Shown piece by piece: positions 51,815 through 60,223 of a DNA stretch of 64,000 bases. The position numbers and the translations under genes were made by a program. The DNA lies in assembly GCA_035536995.1 (NCBI GenBank), contig DATLNB010000022.1:20708-84707 (forward strand), read 5' to 3'. The notes under the pieces are model-generated. The model was not told where the DNA came from and made no database searches. It saw nothing but the letters and a program-made list of their open reading frames with translations. The stretch comes from AV80 sp035536995 (GTDB lineage: Bacteria; Verrucomicrobiota; Verrucomicrobiia; Chthoniobacterales; UBA10450). Within the stretch, counting starts at the first letter, position 1. Each line of letters starts with the position of its first letter.

Positions 51815-53236
51815 ATGCCCGATAACGATCCTCACGCCCCGCGTCCCGCATACGAAGCGGCGCGCGCGGCCCGGCCGACCACGGCGGAAGGTGCGCTCGA
51901 GAAAAAACAGACGGCGAAGCACGATCCCTACGCCGCGTTTCGCCACCGCGGATTTTCTTTCTACACAGCCGGCAACCTGATCTCTGTTCTCGGCCGGCTG
52001 ATGTTCATCGTCGCCGTTGAATGGGAAATATATGCGCGGACCCATTCCGCGACCGCCCTTGGATTAGTGGGATTGGTCATCGCTCTTCCCGTGGTGGTGC
52101 TCTCGCTCCCGGCCGGCCACGTAGCCGACCGCTTTCCCCGGAAACGCATCGTGCTCATCAGCCAGGCGCTGAGCGCGGTTTGTTCGCTGGCTCTGGCCTT
52201 TGTTTCTTTCCAACACCTCTCGATGCCAGACTGGAGCGCGCTCCGCTCGGCAAATCGATTCCTCTTCTCGGTCGCCTCAGTCTTCGAGCGGCACACGTAT
52301 TTTCATTTCGACGATCTCTCGATCCCGCTCATTTACCTGATCCTCCTTGTCTCCGCGACTGGCAGAACGTTCGGGTGGGCCGCGCGCAGCTCCTATTTTC
52401 CGCAGCTCGTGCCGCGAGATGTCTTCGCCAACGCCGTGACCTGGAACAGCAGCGTATTTCAAATCGGATCCGTGGTCGGCCCAGCCCTCGGCGGATTGCT
52501 CATCGTCCGCGCCGGGTTCCCGTTCATCTACGCCCTCGATGCGGCCTGCGCGCTTTCCTTTTTCTTCCTAATCCTGCCAATCCGGAGCAGCGATCAGGGG
52601 AGTAGTACGGAACGCAACGCATGGCGCAGCCTCAAGGAAGGTTTGCGCTTCATGATGAGCAAGCAGGTCGTGCTCGCGACAATCACCCTGGATATGTTTG
52701 CAGTTTTTCTGGGCGGCGCGACGGCCCTCCTGCCGATCTTTGCCGATCAGATATTGCATTGCGGCCCGATCGGCCTCGGATGGATGCGGGCAGCGCCCGG
52801 TATCGGCGCATTCATCATGGCCCTGCTCATTGCCTACCTGCCGCCCATGAAGAACGCGGGGAAAACCTTACTCTGGTGCGTAACGGGGTTCGGCCTCGCG
52901 ACGATTGTTTTTGGCTTCTCCCGTTCGCTGCCGCTTTCGCTCGTCATGCTATTTCTCACGGGCGTGTTCGACAGTGTCAGCGTGGTCATCCGCCATACTT
53001 TGCTCCAGCTCGTCACGCCCGACTCAATGCGGGGCCGAATCTCGGCGGTGAACAATATTTTCATCGGAACATCGAACGAGCTGGGCGCGCTCGAGTCCGG
53101 CCTCACCGCGGCATTGTTCGGTCCTGTGATTTCTGTTGTAGCGGGCGGCATAGGGACCATAGCGGTGGTGCTCGGCGTCTCCTGGGTCTGGCCGCAAATG
53201 CGAAAGATCGGCGCGCTCGACAAGAATTTGCAGTAG
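51815..53236 (+). CDS. MFS transporter, EntS-like exporter type
   Basis: 473 residues. Major facilitator superfamily carrier with about 12 hydrophobic helices after a ~45-residue cytosolic lead. The motif 'LPAGHVADRFPRKRIVLISQALSAVCSLAL' is the conserved loop 2-3 sequence. The wide MFS_3 group includes enterobactin exporter EntS. Helices such as 'GGLLIVRAGFPFIYALDAACALSFFFLIL' and 'MRGRISAVNNIFIGTSNELGALESGLTAALFG' continue the type. It is 9 bases before the nitrilase gene, so likely co-transcribed; the cargo is unknown. Confidence 0.9.
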   Translation: MPDNDPHAPRPAYEAARAARPTTAEGALEKKQTAKHDPYAAFRHRGFSFYTAGNLISVLGRLMFIVAVEWEIYARTHSATALGLVGLVIALPVVVLSLPAGHVADRFPRKRIVLISQALSAVCSLALAFVSFQHLSMPDWSALRSANRFLFSVASVFERHTYFHFDDLSIPLIYLILLVSATGRTFGWAARSSYFPQLVPRDVFANAVTWNSSVFQIGSVVGPALGGLLIVRAGFPFIYALDAACALSFFFLILPIRSSDQGSSTERNAWRSLKEGLRFMMSKQVVLATITLDMFAVFLGGATALLPIFADQILHCGPIGLGWMRAAPGIGAFIMALLIAYLPPMKNAGKTLLWCVTGFGLATIVFGFSRSLPLSLVMLFLTGVFDSVSVVIRHTLLQLVTPDSMRGRISAVNNIFIGTSNELGALESGLTAALFGPVISVVAGGIGTIAVVLGVSWVWPQMRKIGALDKNLQ

Positions 53237-53245
53237 CCTCGGGTT

Positions 53246-54046
53246 GTGAGAATCGCGTCGGCCCAAATTGCGTCCGTGGCGGGCGATATCGAAGCGAACG
53301 TTCGCAAGATGGGTGACTTTGCGGTTCGCGCGAAAGAGGCGGGCGCCGACTACGTAATCTTTCCCGAGGCCGCTGACACCGGTTACTCGATGCGGGCCAT
53401 CCGGCAATACGCGACCACGTTCGAGGAAGGGGCTGTCCCGCAATTGCGTGAGGTCGCGCGAACGCATGCCATCGGAATTATCAGCGGTGTCGCGGAGCGG
53501 GAGGAGGCCGCGATCTACAATTCGCAGGTCGCAATCGATCGCGGCGGCCAGATCATCGCGACGTATCGTAAGAGCCATCTTTTCAGCCCGGCACCGATCG
53601 AGGAACACAAATGCTTCACGCCCGGCGACAGGCTGATGAGCATCGAGCTTGATGGTTTTCAGGTCGGCCTGACGATCTGTTACGATCTGCGATTTCCCGA
53701 GGTCTATCGAACCCTGGCCTGCGAGTCAGGCGCGAACGTTTTCCTGGTCTCGTCGGCGTGGCCGTTCCCTCGCGTCGAGCATCTGCGCGTGCTGGCGCTT
53801 GCGCGGGCCATCGAGAATCAGAGTTACGTGGTGCTCGCGAACGCAGTCGGAATCCACGATCGAATAACTTCGTGCGGCAGCTCCGCGATCATCGACGCCT
53901 ATGGCGTAACCGTGGCCAGCGCCTCCGCCGACCGCGAGGAGCTGATCGTCGCGGATATCTCCGAGGAAGTTGTCAGGTCAGTCCGGGAACGAATGGGCGT
54001 ATTCGCGCATCGCCGAACCGAGTTGTACGGAAAGCGGTGTTCGTAG
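53246..54046 (+). CDS. Carbon-nitrogen hydrolase (nitrilase family)
   Basis: 266 residues from a GTG start. The catalytic triad Glu-Lys-Cys is at Glu41 ('VIFPEAADTGYSMR'), Lys109 ('TYRKSHLFSPAPIEEH') and Cys145 ('LTICYDLRFPEVYR'), with full length for the NIT2/omega-amidase or N-carbamoyl-type branch. Soluble cytosolic enzyme cleaving amide or nitrile C-N bonds; the substrate is unknown. Spaced 9 bases after the MFS gene, so perhaps exporter and hydrolase for one compound. A double hairpin element follows. Confidence 0.92.
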   Translation: MRIASAQIASVAGDIEANVRKMGDFAVRAKEAGADYVIFPEAADTGYSMRAIRQYATTFEEGAVPQLREVARTHAIGIISGVAEREEAAIYNSQVAIDRGGQIIATYRKSHLFSPAPIEEHKCFTPGDRLMSIELDGFQVGLTICYDLRFPEVYRTLACESGANVFLVSSAWPFPRVEHLRVLALARAIENQSYVVLANAVGIHDRITSCGSSAIIDAYGVTVASASADREELIVADISEEVVRSVRERMGVFAHRRTELYGKRCS

Positions 54047-54054
54047 CCGGGCGG

Positions 54055-54141
54055 AATGTAGAGGCGCTTGCGCCAAGCGCCTTCCTATGGGTGAACCGCC
54101 TGTCTTAAAGTTCAGGCGCTTGTCACAAGCGCCTCTACATT
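54055..54141. repeat. GTAGAGGCGCTTG palindromic element
   Basis: Perfect 16-base outer arms: AATGTAGAGGCGCTTG (54055-54070) and CAAGCGCCTCTACATT (54126-54141). Each end also forms its own hairpin with a 3-base loop: GGCGCTTG-CGC-CAAGCGCC at 54063-54081 and AGGCGCTTG-TCA-CAAGCGCCT at 54115-54135. It separates two convergent genes and can act as a two-way terminator. Confidence 0.88.
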
Positions 54142-54142
54142 G

Positions 54143-55084
54143 CTAAAACGCCGCCGAAAATCCGATCCGGGCGTATGGGGCGCCACCCTCCTGGTGGTAC
54201 CGGACCTGGGTTCGATGAAAATCAAAACTCCGGAACGGGATATAGCCGCCTTCGACCGAAAGCTTCACCCCGGTCGAGACCTTCCACTCCAGGCCGGCGC
54301 CCGTCCGCAATTCCTGGTAGCTGATCGATGCGTGATTGAGCGCCGTGTCGCCGCGCAAGGTGCCGAAGTTTTTTTCGACCCGGTAGCTCGAGAGCCGGAT
54401 GTCGGCGCCGGCGAACAACAAGAGGCTGCTGTTCGGCTGGTATTCAAGGCGAGGCTTGGGCACGACGGCGTTGAGCGTCCATTCCGGCGCAAACTTCCAG
54501 CGCACACCGCCGCCTGGAAGGAGCGGGGTTTGGCGCAACGCATCGAAGCCGATCCCGAAGACAAACTGGAGACTCGAGCTGTAGATGTAAGTCCCGCCGA
54601 TAAGAAAAGGCACGTTAAAGGTGTCCCGGCCGAAGTCGTCGAAGTCCGTGCCGTAGTAACCCGGTTGCGCCTCGACCCGGATTAGAACGGAATCGGACAA
54701 TTGCGTGTCCAGCCCGATGATAAACGCGGTGGAATGCAGGTCGTCAGGAATGGGAGCCAGGTTTCCGAAGCTGAATGAATAGCGCTCCGTCTGGAGCCCC
54801 AGCCGCAGGATTCCGATCTTCGTCATCGGCGTGTAGATGAAGCGAATCAGTCCCTGAGTTTCGTGGAAGTCGCGAATGACCATGTCGCCGCGCTCGCCCC
54901 GCTCCACGTCGCCATCGCCGACATACGTTCCTTCGACTTCAAATTCGAAGGGGAACGCTGACTGCGTATCGACCAGAGCCAGGTCCTTGTTTTCCTTCGT
55001 CGTGAAGGTTTCGACCTTGACGGCCGAGGCCCGCTGCGCGGCGAACGCGAGGCAGAGTATGACAATGCTGGAGACAATTCTCAT
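54143..55084 (-). CDS. Outer-membrane beta-barrel protein, DUF6268-like (copy A)
   Basis: 313 residues. Signal peptide 1-21 ('RIVSSIVILCLAFAAQRASA'). The rest is a series of amphipathic strands ending in 'GGYIPFRSFDFHRTQVRYHQEGGAPYARIGFSAAF', with a C-terminal Phe, which is the assembly signal for outer-membrane barrels. The pattern and the FDFHR...APY-R phrase match the gene at 58472, a clear paralogue. DUF6268 is my best family guess; function unknown. It faces the nitrilase gene across a palindromic element. Confidence 0.8.
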   Translation of the reverse strand: MRIVSSIVILCLAFAAQRASAVKVETFTTKENKDLALVDTQSAFPFEFEVEGTYVGDGDVERGERGDMVIRDFHETQGLIRFIYTPMTKIGILRLGLQTERYSFSFGNLAPIPDDLHSTAFIIGLDTQLSDSVLIRVEAQPGYYGTDFDDFGRDTFNVPFLIGGTYIYSSSLQFVFGIGFDALRQTPLLPGGGVRWKFAPEWTLNAVVPKPRLEYQPNSSLLLFAGADIRLSSYRVEKNFGTLRGDTALNHASISYQELRTGAGLEWKVSTGVKLSVEGGYIPFRSFDFHRTQVRYHQEGGAPYARIGFSAAF

Positions 55085-55117
55085 GGGCGGCAGAAAGGCA
55101 GTTGGGCGGCTAGAGTG

Positions 55118-56077
55118 CTAGCGAGCCGGCCCTGTGTCACGCCGAAAGAGCGAAACCGCCTTGGAAATATCGCGCATCATCGCGGATTCCGAGGCCACCC
55201 GCTCGATTCCGCGGAGCCCTGCGACCTCGGCGGACGAGATGAAGTCGCCGCGCCAAACGAGGGTGGCAGGCTTGCCGCCGACGTCAACCGGCCAGAGTTG
55301 GTAGAGAGTCAGCCCGGCATAAAATCCACCGCTTGCGTAGTAGAGAACGTCGGCCGCCTGGTAGGTCCCATTATTTCCCGACCGGCGAAATGATGCGCCC
55401 AGGGTCAGGACCCCTTTCTCGTCCGCGGTGAGCAATTCCCAGAACGGGTCGCCCCCGCCGCTCAGGACTCCAGAGAACTGCCGCGCAATTTTGTCGTTGG
55501 CGCGAAGCAAACCGTTGAGCTCGTCCGAGGGCCGCACGTTCTGCCCGGTATGATCGTAGGGCGGCTGACCTGATCGTCCGGCGCGGGCCCGGGCGCTCAA
55601 CACCTCCGCCCAGGCGGCTGCGATGGGTCCCGCCATTCGATCGCCGGTCAGGCCTGCGAAGCGCTTTTCTTCTGCTTTGCTAATCTGGAGATCGGGCGAG
55701 AGCTTTTGAGTGGCGCTGACAAGCGATCGGACAGCTCCATTATCGGGAGCGCTCGCGAGCCGGGAAAAACTCGCGGCCGTCGGCGAACCGGGCAGGTCCG
55801 AATGAATCATGACCTTGAGCTCGGAATGCCGCGCCGGGTTCCATTGCCGCAAGGCGTCGCTTACCCGGGCAGGGGCGCCGGCGACGACGAAGCAGCTTTG
55901 CGCAGAAATGAGACTACCAGACAGGGCGGGGCCGTGCGCAACCTTGGCCTCGCCTTTCGCTAGCTCGGCGACGTTGACGTTTGGAAAGACGGAAAAGCTC
56001 GCCATCTCAGCGGCCGGGTCGGCGGCGGCGGTCGAAACGAGGAATGACCCCAGAAGAGAGAGAGAAAATAAGCGCAT
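55118..56077 (-). CDS. Secreted protein of unknown function
   Basis: 319 residues from ATG 56077, which opens a signal peptide (MRLFSLSLLGSFLVSTAAADP). An upstream start at 56128 would add 17 residues without homology. The body is helical and beta mixed with 'VAHGPALSGSLISAQSCFVVAGAPARVSDAL' and 'SGGFYAGLTLYQLWPVDVGGKPATLVWRGDFISS'. No family is recognised. It is upstream of the barrel gene at 54143 on the same strand, about 30 bases apart, so they may form an envelope operon. Its start region faces the ABC exporter across a palindromic element. Confidence 0.72.
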   Translation of the reverse strand: MRLFSLSLLGSFLVSTAAADPAAEMASFSVFPNVNVAELAKGEAKVAHGPALSGSLISAQSCFVVAGAPARVSDALRQWNPARHSELKVMIHSDLPGSPTAASFSRLASAPDNGAVRSLVSATQKLSPDLQISKAEEKRFAGLTGDRMAGPIAAAWAEVLSARARAGRSGQPPYDHTGQNVRPSDELNGLLRANDKIARQFSGVLSGGGDPFWELLTADEKGVLTLGASFRRSGNNGTYQAADVLYYASGGFYAGLTLYQLWPVDVGGKPATLVWRGDFISSAEVAGLRGIERVASESAMMRDISKAVSLFRRDTGPAR

Positions 56078-56171
56078 CAAATTTTGGACGCGAACGGAGC
56101 GCTTTGCTTCAGGAATTCTGTTTTCCATTTGGAAGAACCCACATCTATCCCATAGTGCTTCGGTTGCAAGG

Positions 56172-56236
56172 TGTAGAGGCGCCTGAGCGAGGCGCGCCTT
56201 TTCATCGCTTAGGTGCCTGGCACAAGCACCTCTACA
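56172..56236. repeat. GTAGAGGCGCC...GCACCTCTAC palindromic element
   Basis: TGTAGAGGCGCCT (56172-56184) and AAGCACCTCTACA (56224-56236) match at 11 of 13 positions. Inner hairpins exist, for example AGGTGC...GCACCT (56211-56231). It lies between divergent genes, 10 bases before the ABC ATPase start. Confidence 0.8.
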
Positions 56237-56245
56237 GTTACGTCC

Positions 56246-57196
56246 ATGAGCGAACCGGCCATCGTCCTAGACCGCCTGAGTAAATCGTTTGGCGACGTCC
56301 ACGCCGTCCAGGCTCTGTCCCTGACGATCGCCCCCGGAACGATCTTCGGTTTTCTGGGCGCCAATGGTGCTGGCAAAACAACTACGATCCGCATGCTTTG
56401 CGGGCTGCTCCACCCTTCAGGCGGCAGCGCGAAAATCGCGGGCCTTGACGTTTGGCGGGATCGCCAGGAAGTCCGGTCGCAATTCGGTTACGTCGCCCAA
56501 CGGTTCAGCCTTTACCGCGATCTCACCGTCGAAGAGAACATCCGGTTTTTCGCCGGGGCCAGCCGCGTGCCGCGCCAAGGCATTTCGGCGCGGTTGGAGC
56601 GTCTGCTCAAACTGACGGACCTGGAGAGAAAACGTCACGCCATGGCGGGCGAACTTTCCGGCGGCATGCGCCAGATGCTGGCGATGTCCTGCGCGCTCGT
56701 TCACGATCCGCCGCTGCTTTTCCTGGACGAACCGACATCGGGTCTGGACCCAGTCCATCGCCAGCAGATCTGGGATTTGCTCTACGATTTGAGCAACCGC
56801 GGCATCACGATTTTCGTTACCACCCATTACATGGATGAAGCGGAACGCTGCACCGAAGTGGGCTTCATCGAGGAAGGCCGGCTCCTGGCAAAGGCCTCGC
56901 CGCGCCAGCTGAAGGAAAGTTTCCGGTCCAGCCTTCTCGAGATCGATGTCGAGCCAGTCATGCCCGCGCTAATCCGGCTTCGCGAGTTGCCCGAAATCCT
57001 CGGGGTCTCCCTCCGCAGCGGAAGCCTGCGTCTTTACACCGCTGATCCGGATCAGCTTGTCCAAAGTTGGGAATCTTCGTGGCCGTTCGAAGATCTCCAC
57101 TGGCGCGGTCATCGCCGGGTCGAGCCCGACATGGAAGATGTTTTCACGGCCTACTCCCAGGGTTACAACGCGCTCCTTAAACCCGCGCAATCATGA
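56246..57196 (+). CDS. ABC transporter ATP-binding protein (ABC-2/drug-type)
   Basis: 316 residues from ATG 56246. Cytosolic ATPase powering the permease encoded next. Walker A 'GFLGANGAGKTTTIRMLCGL' (residues 35-54), Q-loop 'GYVAQRFSLY', signature 'GELSGGMRQMLAMSCAL' (residues 135-151), Walker B 'PPLLFLDEPTSGLDP' and the H-loop 'VTTHYMDEA'. The C-terminal DUF4162-like region follows. It belongs to the DrrA/CcmA-like group. The next gene starts 43 bases downstream. The start lies directly after a palindromic element. Confidence 0.95.
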   Translation: MSEPAIVLDRLSKSFGDVHAVQALSLTIAPGTIFGFLGANGAGKTTTIRMLCGLLHPSGGSAKIAGLDVWRDRQEVRSQFGYVAQRFSLYRDLTVEENIRFFAGASRVPRQGISARLERLLKLTDLERKRHAMAGELSGGMRQMLAMSCALVHDPPLLFLDEPTSGLDPVHRQQIWDLLYDLSNRGITIFVTTHYMDEAERCTEVGFIEEGRLLAKASPRQLKESFRSSLLEIDVEPVMPALIRLRELPEILGVSLRSGSLRLYTADPDQLVQSWESSWPFEDLHWRGHRRVEPDMEDVFTAYSQGYNALLKPAQS

Positions 57197-57239
57197 AACC
57201 GATTTCAATCGTCAATATGATCCTCGCGTCGTCCGAGAC

Positions 57240-58427
57240 ATGAAACGCCGTTCCCTGAGCGCCATCGCCAGCGTCGCTTACAAGGAGTTCCTCCATATTT
57301 ATCGTGACCGGCGTGTCCTGCTCCTGCTTCTGATTCTGCCGCCGATTTTCACGCTTGTCTTTGGGCACGCTTTCGAAGCAGGCGAACCGGAAAATGTTCC
57401 CGCAATTCTGATCAATCGCGACGGGACAGAGCGCGCGGACCGTTTCATCGAATTGATCCTGGCCAATAAAACGTTTGCCTGGAAGACGCAGGCGCCCTCC
57501 GTCGTTAGGGAAGACGATTTGCTCGGCCATCGCGTCCAAGCGGCCTTGATCGTGCCGAATGGCTGGAGCGACAGCATCGTGACCGGCGCCCCAGCGCCAC
57601 TACAGCTTTATCTAGACGGCAGCGATACGAACACGGCCGAGATGCTTGAAGGCAGCGTCCAGAAAACGCTCGGCGAGTTTCAGCTGAACGAACGCCAGGT
57701 CATGATCGATGCCTTGCCTGAAGACGTTTTCGAACTCGCCAAGAAGTTGCCGGTCGAGGTGCGGAAACAATTTACCTCGATGATGGAGCCGTGGACGACC
57801 GAGCATAAGATTCTCTACAACCCGAGGACGCGCTTTATCGATTACGTCGTTCCCGGGGTGATCGGCCTGATTTTGCAGCTGATCACCGTTACGTTGATGG
57901 CCTGTACCCTGGCGCGGGAACGGGAAGCGGGAACGCTCTTCCAGCTCATGGTCACATCGCTCCGGCGGCGGGAGATCGTGCTCGGAAAAGTCATACCGTA
58001 TCTGGCCATCTCGATTGTCCTGATCATTTTCATCATCGTGCTGACCGCCTGGCATTTTCAGGTGCAATTCCATGATCCGGCCGCGCTCGCGCTGATCTGC
58101 TTTCTCTTTCTTCTTTGTTCGCTCGGGATGGGGTTGCTGATTTCAGCGATCTCCAAGACCCAGACCCAGGCGATCCAGTTTTCGGTTTTCTTTCTTCTGC
58201 CGGTGTTCGTCCTCTCCGGTGCATTTGCTCCGCTCGAACAATTGCCGCGCGCGATTCGTTACCTGTCCGAATTATTTCCGCTGACGCATTTCTGCCGCGC
58301 CTTTCGGCTGGTGAATCTCTACCGGGCCGACCTGCAATTTTATGCGGCGGATTTGATTACGCTGTTCGTCGGTGTGGTCATCACCTTCGTTGCTGCGGGG
58401 TATTTGCTGCGGCGAGTGGAACAATAA
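57240..58427 (+). CDS. ABC-2 type transporter permease
   Basis: 395 residues from ATG 57240. It forms the membrane channel with the preceding ATPase. One helix lies at residues 24-44 ('RRVLLLLLILPPIFTLVFGHAF'), then an extracytoplasmic domain of about 150 residues, then five helices from 'FIDYVVPGVIGLILQLITVTLMACTLAREREAGTLFQLMV', which is the ABC-2 family motif, to 'DLITLFVGVVITFVAAGYLLRRVEQ'. The gap to the ATPase gene is 43 bases. The frame could be opened from an earlier codon, but the chosen start gives the usual N-terminus. The pair is flanked by two barrel genes. Confidence 0.93.
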   Translation: MKRRSLSAIASVAYKEFLHIYRDRRVLLLLLILPPIFTLVFGHAFEAGEPENVPAILINRDGTERADRFIELILANKTFAWKTQAPSVVREDDLLGHRVQAALIVPNGWSDSIVTGAPAPLQLYLDGSDTNTAEMLEGSVQKTLGEFQLNERQVMIDALPEDVFELAKKLPVEVRKQFTSMMEPWTTEHKILYNPRTRFIDYVVPGVIGLILQLITVTLMACTLAREREAGTLFQLMVTSLRRREIVLGKVIPYLAISIVLIIFIIVLTAWHFQVQFHDPAALALICFLFLLCSLGMGLLISAISKTQTQAIQFSVFFLLPVFVLSGAFAPLEQLPRAIRYLSELFPLTHFCRAFRLVNLYRADLQFYAADLITLFVGVVITFVAAGYLLRRVEQ

Positions 58428-58432
58428 ACCGT

Positions 58433-58460
58433 CCTGCTCCTGATCAGGATCAGGGGCAGG
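58433..58460. terminator. Palindromic two-way terminator candidate
   Basis: CCTGCTCCTGATC (58433-58445) pairs with GATCAGGGGCAGG (58448-58460) at 12 of 13 positions, loop AG. It lies between convergent permease and barrel genes, 6 bases after the permease stop, and repeats the CTCCTGATC phrase of 48262. Confidence 0.7.
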
Positions 58461-58471
58461 AGTAAAACGGC

Positions 58472-59383
58472 TCAGAAACTCGCCTTTACCGCGAAGCGCA
58501 GATAGGGCGCGCCGTCGGTCTTGTAAACAATATCGGCGCGATGAAAATCAAAACGCCGCTGGATCGCATAACCGCCGCCGAGATCGATCGACACATTATC
58601 GCACGGCGTATAGACAAAACCGCCGCCCACCCGGTATTCCGAATAATCGACCTGGGCGCCGTTGAGCCGGGTCGGGACAATCGCGGCGTTCCGGTCGGTC
58701 CGAAACGACCCGCCAACTAGCTCGCCCCCGGCCCAGAATTGGACCCGCTCTGAAGGCGAGTAGATGACGCGCGGCTCGGGAAGCATCGCCATTACCTTCC
58801 AGGTTTCATTCGGCATCCAAATCAACCCGGCCAGCGGAATCACCGGCCAGCGCCCCCGGAGAAAGGCGGCGTTCAGGCCGGTGAAGAAGTAAAGCCGGTC
58901 GGGCTGCAAAACGAAAATGCGTCCCAGCGTGATCGGCGCGTCGAAAGCCGCATAGTCGAAATCGTTCACCGTGTAGAACCCCGGCTTTATCTGGATGAAT
59001 GCGCCGATGTCATTGTTGTGCATGTAATCGACGCCGATCACCGCGGCCACGCTCTGGAGTTGGTCCGGGACGGGCGCCGCGCTCGTTCCGAAATCGAACC
59101 GGTCATAGGCGACGCCGAGCCGCAGATAAAGGTGCCCGCTGAGGAAAAAGCGGTGGGCGTAGGAGAAAGCGTTTTGGATGGCGTATTGCTCGCCAAAACT
59201 CCCGGCGCGATGAAGGTCGCTCTCGAAAACGTAACTGCTTTTCAGTTCGAACAAGTCCAGCGAGACGGTCTCGCTCTTCTCTTGGGCCACCGGATTCTTG
59301 ACGGCGTCCTGCGCCTGGCTCCAACCGGCCAGGAGCAAAAGAAGCATCGCTGCCAGGATCGGAAGACGTCTCGAATATTTCAT
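58472..59383 (-). CDS. Outer-membrane beta-barrel protein, DUF6268-like (copy B)
   Basis: 303 residues from ATG 59383 (SRRLPILAAMLLLLLAGWSQA is the signal, cleaved near SQAQ). A barrel-like run of strands ends in 'GGYAIQRRFDFHRADIVYKTDGAPYLRFAVKASF', which is like the end of the 54143 protein (FDFHR, GAPY-R, final F). An earlier start at 59533 would add residues without a signal. Function unknown; it may be a substrate route or a lipid/sugar-handling barrel linked to the ABC pair. It converges on the permease gene. Confidence 0.82.
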   Translation of the reverse strand: MKYSRRLPILAAMLLLLLAGWSQAQDAVKNPVAQEKSETVSLDLFELKSSYVFESDLHRAGSFGEQYAIQNAFSYAHRFFLSGHLYLRLGVAYDRFDFGTSAAPVPDQLQSVAAVIGVDYMHNNDIGAFIQIKPGFYTVNDFDYAAFDAPITLGRIFVLQPDRLYFFTGLNAAFLRGRWPVIPLAGLIWMPNETWKVMAMLPEPRVIYSPSERVQFWAGGELVGGSFRTDRNAAIVPTRLNGAQVDYSEYRVGGGFVYTPCDNVSIDLGGGYAIQRRFDFHRADIVYKTDGAPYLRFAVKASF

Positions 59384-59462
59384 CGGCTGGAATCGTAGCT
59401 GAATCGCGCCTCGGAGGAAAACGGATTTGTCTCGACCGGCGAATTGTTGTTCAACCTGTGGG

Positions 59463-60101
59463 ATGAAGAAGGCAATCAGGCATCTCGCCGCGTCTGATCC
59501 ACGCTTCGCCGCCCTGATCGCCCGTTGCCGCAAGTTCGACGTGGCGGCGAACGAGCTCGTTAGGCCGTTCGACGCCCTGGCCGAGTCGATTGCCTACCAA
59601 CAATTGAGCGGCAAGGCGGCCGCTACCATCTGGGGCCGTGTCCGAGCTCTCTATGGAAAACGCAAATGGCTCGACCCCGCCGCCATCCTCGCGACCTCCG
59701 ACGAAAAGCTGCGCGCCTGCGGCCTCTCCGGCAGCAAGACCGCTGCGCTCAAGGATCTCGCCGCCAAAACCCTCGATGGCACCGTGCCGACCGCGCGGCA
59801 GCTGGTGAAAATGAGCGACGAAGAAATCATCGAGCGTTTGACGAAGGTGCGGGGGATTGGCCGCTGGACCGTCGAGATGCTGTTGCTCTTCGACCTCGGC
59901 CGGCTCGATGTCTGGCCGGTGGCCGATTACGGCGTCCAAAAGGGATTCGCAAAAACGTTTGGCCGTCGAAAACTGCCGACGCCAAAACAGTTTTTGAAGA
60001 TTGGAGAGAAGTGGCGGCCGTACCGGTCGGTCGCCGCGTGGTATTTCTGGCGGGCTCTGGACGCGCCGCAGAAGCCGGCCAATCCCGGCCGATTCGGGTA
60101 A
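59463..60101 (+). CDS. DNA-3-methyladenine glycosylase 2 family (AlkA-like)
   Basis: 212 residues from ATG 59463. Base-excision repair enzyme for alkylated bases. The HhH motif is 'LTKVRGIGRWTVEMLLLFDLGRLDVWPVADYGV', which holds the catalytic Asp in WPVADYGV. The first half 'FDALAESIAYQQLSGKAAATIWGRV' is also diagnostic. It lacks the N-terminal AlkA beta domain, like the short Mag-type enzymes. It is divergent from the barrel gene; a palindromic element lies directly after it. Confidence 0.93.
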   Translation: MKKAIRHLAASDPRFAALIARCRKFDVAANELVRPFDALAESIAYQQLSGKAAATIWGRVRALYGKRKWLDPAAILATSDEKLRACGLSGSKTAALKDLAAKTLDGTVPTARQLVKMSDEEIIERLTKVRGIGRWTVEMLLLFDLGRLDVWPVADYGVQKGFAKTFGRRKLPTPKQFLKIGEKWRPYRSVAAWYFWRALDAPQKPANPGRFG

Positions 60102-60102
60102 C

Positions 60103-60184
60103 TGTAGCCGCGTCGCTGCGCGACGCGATGGTTCGACAATGATCGAAGCGTCGATCTCGCGCTTCGCACAGCGAAGCGGCTACA
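60103..60184. repeat. TGTAGCCGC...GCGGCTACA palindromic element
   Basis: Outer arms TGTAGCCGC (60103-60111) and GCGGCTACA (60176-60184) are perfect. Inside are GCGTCGC-TGC-GCGACGC, GATCGA-AGCG-TCGATC and CGCTTCGC-ACA-GCGAAGCG. It lies between the AlkA-like gene and the GYF-Yip1 gene and shares its plan with 54055. Confidence 0.85.
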
Positions 60185-60223
60185 CGAGGTTGACTTCACC
60201 ACGGCTCCTTTTTACAACCAGCT

